DNA of 8,709 nucleotides from Acidithiobacillus ferruginosus. Its GTDB lineage: Bacteria; Pseudomonadota; Gammaproteobacteria; Acidithiobacillales; Acidithiobacillaceae. Location of the stretch: positions 1 to 8,709 of the forward strand of contig NZ_JABBDR010000058.1 in assembly GCF_018854495.1 (NCBI RefSeq). Reading direction: 5' to 3'. Positions 4,323 through 8,709 of this stretch are shown here, piece by piece. Made by a program: the position numbers and the translations under genes. The number at the start of each line of letters is the position of its first letter. Position 1 is the stretch's first letter. Below the pieces are notes generated by a model. It ran no database searches. It had not been told where the DNA came from and worked only from the letters and a program-made list of their open reading frames with translations.

Positions 4323-5320
4323 CAGCTTCTCCAGGGCAGCAATGATTGCTCCAGCCAGGGCGGAAAGGATGGCTCCAGCTCCGCTTCGATGCGCAGGGTC
4401 CAGTCTTCGGTCTGCGCGAACTCCCGGCATTTTACGGCATCCTTGGCGGTCATGACGAGGGGGCGGGGCAAATGGGCAATGTCGCTCGCGCAAAAGGGGT
4501 GGTGGTCGGGGAAAAATCGGGAGGCGGGAATGGCGCCCAGGCCCTCCAGGCTTGCAACAAAACGCTGCGGGCGGGCGATGCCGGTGACCGCAGTCACCCG
4601 CTGCCCTTGCAGGCTGTCGAGGCTGCGGGTACGCGTGGGGTCATTCACCGCTACGAGGTCTTTGGGCTGGATGCGGAAAAGAAAACGGGGGGGCCCGTTG
4701 CGCTCCGGGATGGCTGCTGCTGCGGCGGCATCCATGAGCAAGGCATCGGCATGGAGCATGGCGTCCGGGCACTCGCGCAGAGGGCCGGCAGGGAGGCAAT
4801 GGCCATTACCCAAAGGGCGTGGGCCGGAGAACACCAGCAGACGCAGGCTGGGCTGCAGGGCGAGGTGCTGGAAGCCGTCATCGAGTAGCGCGAGGTTATA
4901 ACCATCCGCCGCCGCCGCGGTGATGGCGCGATGGCGGTCGGGACATAGGTAGACCGCTTGCGTTCGCTCCTGTTCCTGCGCCAGCAACAAGGGCTCATCC
5001 CCTGTCTGTTGGGGGCTGTCGTCGCGTTGCACCCGATAGGGCCAGTGCGGGGGCCGGGCACCGTAGCCACGGCTGATGATGGCCACCCGCCAGCCCGCTA
5101 CGGTGAGTTGCCGCGCCAGCGCCGCCACCAGGGGCGTTTTGCCGCTGCCCCCTACGGCCAGATTACCGACGACAATGGTGGGGATGCTCGCCGCCCTGCC
5201 CCGTATGTGCCGCCGCCGCCATTGCGCCACCTTGCCGGTCAGCGCCCCTAGAGGCCGCAAGGCGGTGGCCAGCGGCCCGCCCTCCTGCCATTGCTGCTCC
5301 AGGGTCTGGCGGAGGGTCAC
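4322..5320 (-). CDS. lpxK: Tetraacyldisaccharide 4'-kinase
   Basis: Inner-membrane-associated kinase phosphorylating the 4' position of the lipid A disaccharide, giving lipid IVA, the acceptor for Kdo. The 332-residue length is normal. The P-loop is [12 protein letters not shown] (52-63); RGYG follows at 84-87, GDEP at 107-110, DDGFQH (147-152) with the catalytic aspartates, then [13 protein letters not shown] (171-183). The basic N-terminal helix before the P-loop fits peripheral membrane binding. The start is GTG at 5320, overlapping the preceding stop as GTGA; an obvious ribosome site is lacking, so it probably depends on translational coupling. Its neighbours WaaA-like and KdsB supply the next pathway step. 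Confidence 0.95.
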   Translation of the reverse strand: MTLRQTLEQQWQEGGPLATALRPLGALTGKVAQWRRRHIRGRAASIPTIVVGNLAVGGSGKTPLVAALARQLTVAGWRVAIISRGYGARPPHWPYRVQRDDSPQQTGDEPLLLAQEQERTQAVYLCPDRHRAITAAAADGYNLALLDDGFQHLALQPSLRLLVFSGPRPLGNGHCLPAGPLRECPDAMLHADALLMDAAAAAAIPERNGPPRFLFRIQPKDLVAVNDPTRTRSLDSLQGQRVTAVTGIARPQRFVASLEGLGAIPASRFFPDHHPFCASDIAHLPRPLVMTAKDAVKCREFAQTEDWTLRIEAELEPSFPPWLEQSLLPWRS

Positions 5321-6462
5321 CAGTCAAAAACCCGCTGCAAAAACTCCGGCAGGCGTTCGCCCGCGTGACGGCGTTCCTGCCAGAAAATGCGCCGGGTGGT
5401 GTCGCCGCGCTGGCGGGCGGCCATCGCATCCCCGCGCAGGGCCTGCCAGTAGTCGAGAATTTTCGCTGGGTCCTCCAGGGTGAGGATAGTGTCCGCGTAC
5501 ACTTGTTCGGCCGCATTCAGGGTCACGCCGGGGCTGACGCTGATGGGCCGGGAGCCTGCATAAACCTGCCACTGCAACATCGGGGAGGCTATCTGCAGAT
5601 GCACCGCCTGCGCCGCGGCGGACAAGGCCGGATACCAGCGATCATCATCGGCGACGACTACGGCTCCGGCGGGCAAGGGCGTGCGCTGCCAAGCGGACAG
5701 CCTGGGCAGATCCGCAGGCGCGCCGGTACCGCCCAGAAACAGTAAGCCGTGCCGGGACAGGGACGAAGCGGCCCAGGCCCGCCGCCATCCGGCCCATTGG
5801 GCGGCGCTCAGCCCTTGCGCCCACCACAGCAAGCCCTCGTCGGTACCACTGATCATCGCCCGGAAGTTGGGGTCTACCTGGGCGATGGTGAACAGGGTGG
5901 CGAAGTCCACGGGTTCCTGAACGGCTTCGGTAACACCACGCCCGGCCCAGGCCCCGGCCTGGCGCGCATCCCGCGGGTAGACCGCCTCCAGCGGCGCCGG
6001 AATCTGCAGTCCGGGATCAGCCGCCATCAGCACGGCGGGTATCTTTCCCCGGCCCAGGGCGGCGGCGAGCCGTGGTCTGGGGGCCCGGCCCAGTGCCAGA
6101 TAACGCAGGGGCATCAGCCGTTCCAGCATCCGCCCCACCGCCTGGGGATGGTCGCAGGGTCCGAAACCATAGCCGAGCCGCTCGGCACCTTCGGTGTGTT
6201 GCTCCAGAAGGGCCGGGTACTCGGTCTCGAAGGTCATCACCATGCGCAGGTCGCGGCGCTTTTCGGCCATGGCTTTCGCCAGCTCGATACCCAGTCTTTG
6301 CTGGTCAGCGTCGCTGAAGCTCTGCATCCACAGGATCGGACCGCGCTCGCCAGGGGCCTTGATCCAGCCCCAGCGGGCGTTGGCCTGCGCCGTTCGCCCG
6401 GCGCGCGCATCCTGCCAGCTTGCCCAGCGCGCGCGCAGCAGACCGCTTTCGTAATACGTCAT
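5317..6462 (-). CDS. Divergent WaaA/Kdo-transferase-like (GT30) protein
   Basis: A 381-residue soluble-looking protein. Residues 25-145 read in register with the N-terminal domain of WaaA: NARWG for the usual [19 protein letters not shown] (43-53) for the WIHAVSVGE-type motif, [14 protein letters not shown] for the TTxTPTG region, [16 protein letters not shown] (103-118) for the PYDxPxxVxxFL region, and [10 protein letters not shown] for METELWPN. The C-terminal half keeps the pattern of a second Rossmann-like domain ([24 protein letters not shown]) but has no GGHNxLEP motif. The catalytic Glu of the ERxG motif is replaced by Ala29, and the N-terminal membrane anchor is missing. The gene order DUF374-waaA-lpxK is known from alphaproteobacteria, which supports the assignment. 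It may be an inactive paralogue or a transferase with changed specificity. ATG at 6462, ATGA overlap upstream. Confidence 0.65.
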   Translation of the reverse strand: MTYYESGLLRARWASWQDARAGRTAQANARWGWIKAPGERGPILWMQSFSDADQQRLGIELAKAMAEKRRDLRMVMTFETEYPALLEQHTEGAERLGYGFGPCDHPQAVGRMLERLMPLRYLALGRAPRPRLAAALGRGKIPAVLMAADPGLQIPAPLEAVYPRDARQAGAWAGRGVTEAVQEPVDFATLFTIAQVDPNFRAMISGTDEGLLWWAQGLSAAQWAGWRRAWAASSLSRHGLLFLGGTGAPADLPRLSAWQRTPLPAGAVVVADDDRWYPALSAAAQAVHLQIASPMLQWQVYAGSRPISVSPGVTLNAAEQVYADTILTLEDPAKILDYWQALRGDAMAARQRGDTTRRIFWQERRHAGERLPEFLQRVFDW

Positions 6463-7145
6463 GATGTCCCGCCTGTCGGTTCTGTCCGGCCAACCATGGC
6501 ATCAGCGCGTTGCCGTAGCGCAATCATCTCAGCCTCAAGCGCCTGCTGCAAAGCGATCAGGGTATCCGTATTGGCGTCGCGCGGGATCCGCAGCGGTTCG
6601 CCCCAGAGGATCACCCCGCGCGCGCCCGGCAGGGGCAGCAGAAAACCATCCCAACTGGCAAAGCGTTTCGCCCAGCGTGCCGAATAGGTGACCGGCACGA
6701 TGGGCAGACCGGAAATGCGCGCCAATTCGATAACGCCCTCTTGCAGCACTTCGCGGGGACCGCGCGGACCATCGGGGGAGATGGCCAGGTCGTACCCCGC
6801 ATGGGCGGCCCGCAGCATCCCTCGTGCGCCCTTGACCGCCCCGCGCCGGGTCGACCCGCGCACCGCACCATAACCCCAGTGTGCCATGGTGGCAGCAATC
6901 AGTTCGCCATCCCGATGTTCGCTGACAAGGATTTTTATCTTACGTCCGCCCACTCGCCAGTAGGCATGGGCGACCATAACACCCCGCCCATGCCAGAAGG
7001 CCAGCAGGAAAGGCTGTCCGGCCTCGATCAGGGCGCGTACGCTGGCATCCCCCTCCTCGTGCCAGCGCACACTGAGGGCCATACCTTTGATGATATAAGC
7101 CGCGAGTGCGGCCACCACGCGTAAGGAACGCCCTTCCAGCCGCAC
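6459..7145 (-). CDS. DUF374 lysophospholipid acyltransferase-like protein
   Basis: A 228-residue protein of the DUF374 group, related to glycerolipid and lipid A acyltransferases. Visible hallmarks are FWHGR (50-54) with the presumed catalytic His52, SEHRDGELIA (75-84), GSTRRGAVKGAR (97-108) and SPDGPRGPRE (123-132), then GLPIVPVTY for the substrate pocket region. An N-terminal hydrophobic stretch at 9-27 may anchor it to the inner membrane. Members next to waaA and lpxK are thought to act in lipid A or phospholipid acylation; the actual acyl donor and acceptor are unknown here. The GTG start at 7145, 3 nt after exbD, lacks a clear ribosome site; an internal GTG preceded by GGAAGG about 12 nt away is an alternative that would shorten it by 9 residues. 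Its stop overlaps the next ATG by 4 nt. Confidence 0.85.
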   Translation of the reverse strand: MRLEGRSLRVVAALAAYIIKGMALSVRWHEEGDASVRALIEAGQPFLLAFWHGRGVMVAHAYWRVGGRKIKILVSEHRDGELIAATMAHWGYGAVRGSTRRGAVKGARGMLRAAHAGYDLAISPDGPRGPREVLQEGVIELARISGLPIVPVTYSARWAKRFASWDGFLLPLPGARGVILWGEPLRIPRDANTDTLIALQQALEAEMIALRQRADAMVGRTEPTGGTS

Positions 7146-7148
7146 GGA

Positions 7149-7553
7149 TCAGTGATTGCTCAGGGTTGCGAAACTGATCCGGGTCAGGCCCGCTTCCTGC
7201 GCCGCGTCCAGTACATCGATGACGTACTGCTGCGTGGTATTTTTGTCCGCGCGCAGGACGATCACCCGTTCCGGATCTTTGGCGGCAAGCGCTTTGAGTT
7301 GCCCAGCCAGATCGGACATGGGCACCACCTGCTTGTTCATACGCACCTGCCCCGCCGCGCTGAGGTCGATGGTGATAGGGGTTTTCGGCTCACCGGCGGT
7401 GGCCTGCTGGGCTTTGGGCAGTTCCATGGAGAGATGGGACTGATGCACAAAGCTGCTGGTGACCATGAAGAACAGCAGCAGCACCAGCACGATATCGACC
7501 ATGGAGATCACATTGATCTCCGGCTCTTCGCTCACCCGCTGACGCAGATTCAT
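7149..7553 (-). CDS. exbD: ExbD/TolR family proton-channel subunit
   Basis: A 134-residue inner-membrane protein with a short cytoplasmic N-terminus (PEINVISMVD), one membrane helix (about 19-36) and a periplasmic domain ending in DKNTTQQYVIDVLDAAQEAG (about 103-122). Asp20 at the start of the helix is the proton-carrying residue of the family. With ExbB it uses the proton gradient to energise TonB or a TonB-like partner. No tonB is in the window, so the receptor system is unknown; TolR is the main alternative identity, but the context comEC-exbB-exbD-lpxK favours ExbD. ATG at 7553 overlaps the exbB stop as ATGA. Confidence 0.92.
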   Translation of the reverse strand: MNLRQRVSEEPEINVISMVDIVLVLLLFFMVTSSFVHQSHLSMELPKAQQATAGEPKTPITIDLSAAGQVRMNKQVVPMSDLAGQLKALAAKDPERVIVLRADKNTTQQYVIDVLDAAQEAGLTRISFATLSNH

Positions 7554-8170
7554 TTTTCCGCCCCCGCGGCTATCTGATTCACCAGCTTCAGCGCCTCTTT
7601 TTCGAGGGACAACACCAGCGTATCGACCTGCCCTTTGAAATAGCGATAGAACATCAGGCTGGGGATGGCGACGATAAGACCGCTGGCGGTGGTGATGAGC
7701 GCCTCGGCGATGCCGCTCGCCAACGCCTTGGGATCGCCCGCGCCCACCATGCCGATAGCCGCAAAGGCATGCATGATGCCGAACACGGTTCCAAGCAGAC
7801 CCAGCAAGGGCGCCACACCGGCGATACTACCCAGAAAGTTGAGGTAACGATCGAGATGCGCCACTTCATGACGGCCGGTCTCTTCCACCGACTCCTTGAT
7901 CACGTCGCGCGGCTGTCCCGCGCTCTGGAGCGCCACCAACATCATCCTGGCCAGGGGCGTGTCGTTTTCATACAGCACCTTGACGGCCTGTTGCACCTTG
8001 CCCGCGTCCACCAGTTCCCCGACCCGTGATGCGAGATCACGCGGTGCGATACGTCCCCGCCGCAAGACCCAGAGACGATTACCGGCGATGGCCAAAGCGA
8101 CGATTGCCGCCAAAATGAGAATCGGCAGAACAAATCCGCCTAACTTGAACAATCCCAGCAACTCTTGCAC
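7550..8170 (-). CDS. exbB: ExbB/TolQ/MotA family proton-channel subunit
   Basis: A 206-residue polytopic inner-membrane protein that forms the proton channel with ExbD. Three hydrophobic segments fit the family: about 13-33, 112-136 and 156-178, with a long cytoplasmic loop between the first two. The conserved core is GVAPLLGLLGTVFGIM (118-133), with the polar Thr128 in helix 2; ITTASGLIVAIP lies in helix 3. The GTG start at 8170 has GGAGG about 6 nt upstream. It is the first gene after a promoter-like sequence and leads a tightly packed operon through kdsB. The pairing of exbB-exbD with lipid A genes is a known neighbourhood in Pseudomonas and Xanthomonas relatives. Confidence 0.93.
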   Translation of the reverse strand: MQELLGLFKLGGFVLPILILAAIVALAIAGNRLWVLRRGRIAPRDLASRVGELVDAGKVQQAVKVLYENDTPLARMMLVALQSAGQPRDVIKESVEETGRHEVAHLDRYLNFLGSIAGVAPLLGLLGTVFGIMHAFAAIGMVGAGDPKALASGIAEALITTASGLIVAIPSLMFYRYFKGQVDTLVLSLEKEALKLVNQIAAGAEK

Positions 8171-8207
8171 ATCGCCTCCAGAACCCGTTCGAATGTGACG
8201 AAGCCGG

Positions 8208-8236
8208 AATATAGCATATCACCCAGGAAACGGCAG
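8208..8236 (-). promoter_or_regulatory. Extended -10 promoter for the exbB-to-ppa operon
   Basis: On the minus strand TGCTATATT gives an extended -10 (TATATT at 8213-8208), with a weak -35 CTGCCG (8236-8231) 17 nt upstream. It lies in the only sizeable gap (92 nt) of the operon, between the comEC stop and exbB. The leader would be about 30 nt. The extended -10 compensates for the poor -35. Confidence 0.5.
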
Positions 8237-8262
8237 CGACCGGCCCGTGCAAGCGTCCGCGT

Positions 8263-8709
8263 TCAGGCGCCGGGTTGCCAGTAGGCGGGCGGTGGCGGCA
8301 GGGCATGACGTAAGCGCCCGGCCTGCCAGATCCATGTGCCCGGCTTGCCCTCACCCAGATAAAAGACCCGCGCCTGTGCTGCGGCAGCCGCCAGCGCCGC
8401 TCTTTCCGTATTGCCCAGACTGGCAGGGGCGAAGATAGCCTGCGCTCGATGCAACGCGACGCCCTGCTCCGCGACAAGGCGATGGATCGTCGCGGCATCG
8501 GCGTCACCCAGAATCAGCACATCGGGTCCGGCGCCCCAGGTCACTATGCAGGGTTGGACAGGTGCGTTCAGGGTCAGGAAGTGCATCTCTGCTGGTGCGA
8601 CGCCGCCCGCCCGACAGAAGGCCGACATCGGCGGTCCTCCGGGATAATCGCGGGCTCCGGCGGGCCACCACTGACGGGCAGCAACAGGCAGCGGCTGGGG
8701 TGCGGAAAT
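8263..8709 (-). CDS. comEC: ComEC/Rec2 competence protein, C-terminal part (cut by window)
   Basis: The frame stays open to the right edge, so this is the last 148 or so residues of a longer protein whose start lies outside the window. The piece fits the C-terminal metallo-beta-lactamase-like domain of ComEC: DYPGGPP, then AEMHFLTLNAP in the place of the usual F-x-x-L-x-P strand, a hydrophobic strand, and VLILGDADAATIHRLVAEQG, corresponding to the LLTGDI segment followed by E/H-x-x-L. ComEC is the inner-membrane channel that passes single-stranded DNA during natural transformation. Domain conservation is low here, and the assignment leans partly on the known comEC-exbB-exbD-lpxK order. An internal ATG at 8628 is not likely to be the start. 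Confidence 0.7.
   Translation of the reverse strand: MSAPQPLPVAARQWWPAGARDYPGGPPMSAFCRAGGVAPAEMHFLTLNAPVQPCIVTWGAGPDVLILGDADAATIHRLVAEQGVALHRAQAIFAPASLGNTERAALAAAAAQARVFYLGEGKPGTWIWQAGRLRHALPPPPAYWQPGA

Overview
The window looks like a chromosomal segment of a GC-rich Gram-negative proteobacterium. The gene order comEC–exbB–exbD–(acyltransferase, Kdo-transferase-like)–lpxK–ycaR–kdsB–ppa suggests a gammaproteobacterium or Acidithiobacillus-like organism. That placement is inference from gene order and protein character, not from a search. All genes I accept lie on the minus strand, so transcription runs from the right edge to the left edge.

Right part (about 2394-8709): a housekeeping envelope operon. 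It opens with the 3' end of comEC (DNA uptake), then a short gap with an extended -10 promoter. Next come exbB and exbD (proton-driven energy transducer), a DUF374 acyltransferase-like gene, a divergent WaaA/Kdo-transferase-like gene, lpxK (lipid A 4'-kinase), ycaR (Trm112-like zinc-ribbon), kdsB (CMP-Kdo synthase), ppa (inorganic pyrophosphatase) and an unrecognised 126-residue protein. From exbB to kdsB every junction is a 1-4 nt overlap or a 3 nt gap, so the genes are almost certainly cotranscribed. The logic is lipid A/Kdo assembly: LpxK finishes the tetraacyl-bisphosphate, KdsB activates Kdo and releases pyrophosphate, and Ppa removes it. The WaaA-like protein sits exactly where a Kdo transferase is expected but lacks the family's hallmark residues.

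Left part (about 83-2224): a short array of integron-type gene cassettes, also read on the minus strand, with no integrase gene in the window. It starts at a GTTAGGC core site (2218-2224). A GNAT acetyltransferase cassette follows, whose C-terminus is encoded inside a well-formed 57-bp attC site (1588-1644). Next is a RelE/HigB-XRE toxin-antitoxin cassette whose toxin carries a single-base frameshift while its promoter, operator and antitoxin look intact. After it comes a rearranged attC-like region (717-901). The last cassette is a DUF4160-DUF2442 overlapping gene pair. That pair is bracketed by two copies of a 97-bp direct repeat (83-179 and 744-840) that are near-identical except for a 12-bp block that differs almost completely.

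The most interesting items are the 97-bp repeat bracketing the DUF pair at attC-like junctions, the integrase-less cassette array beside a core operon, and the motif-less Kdo-transferase homologue.
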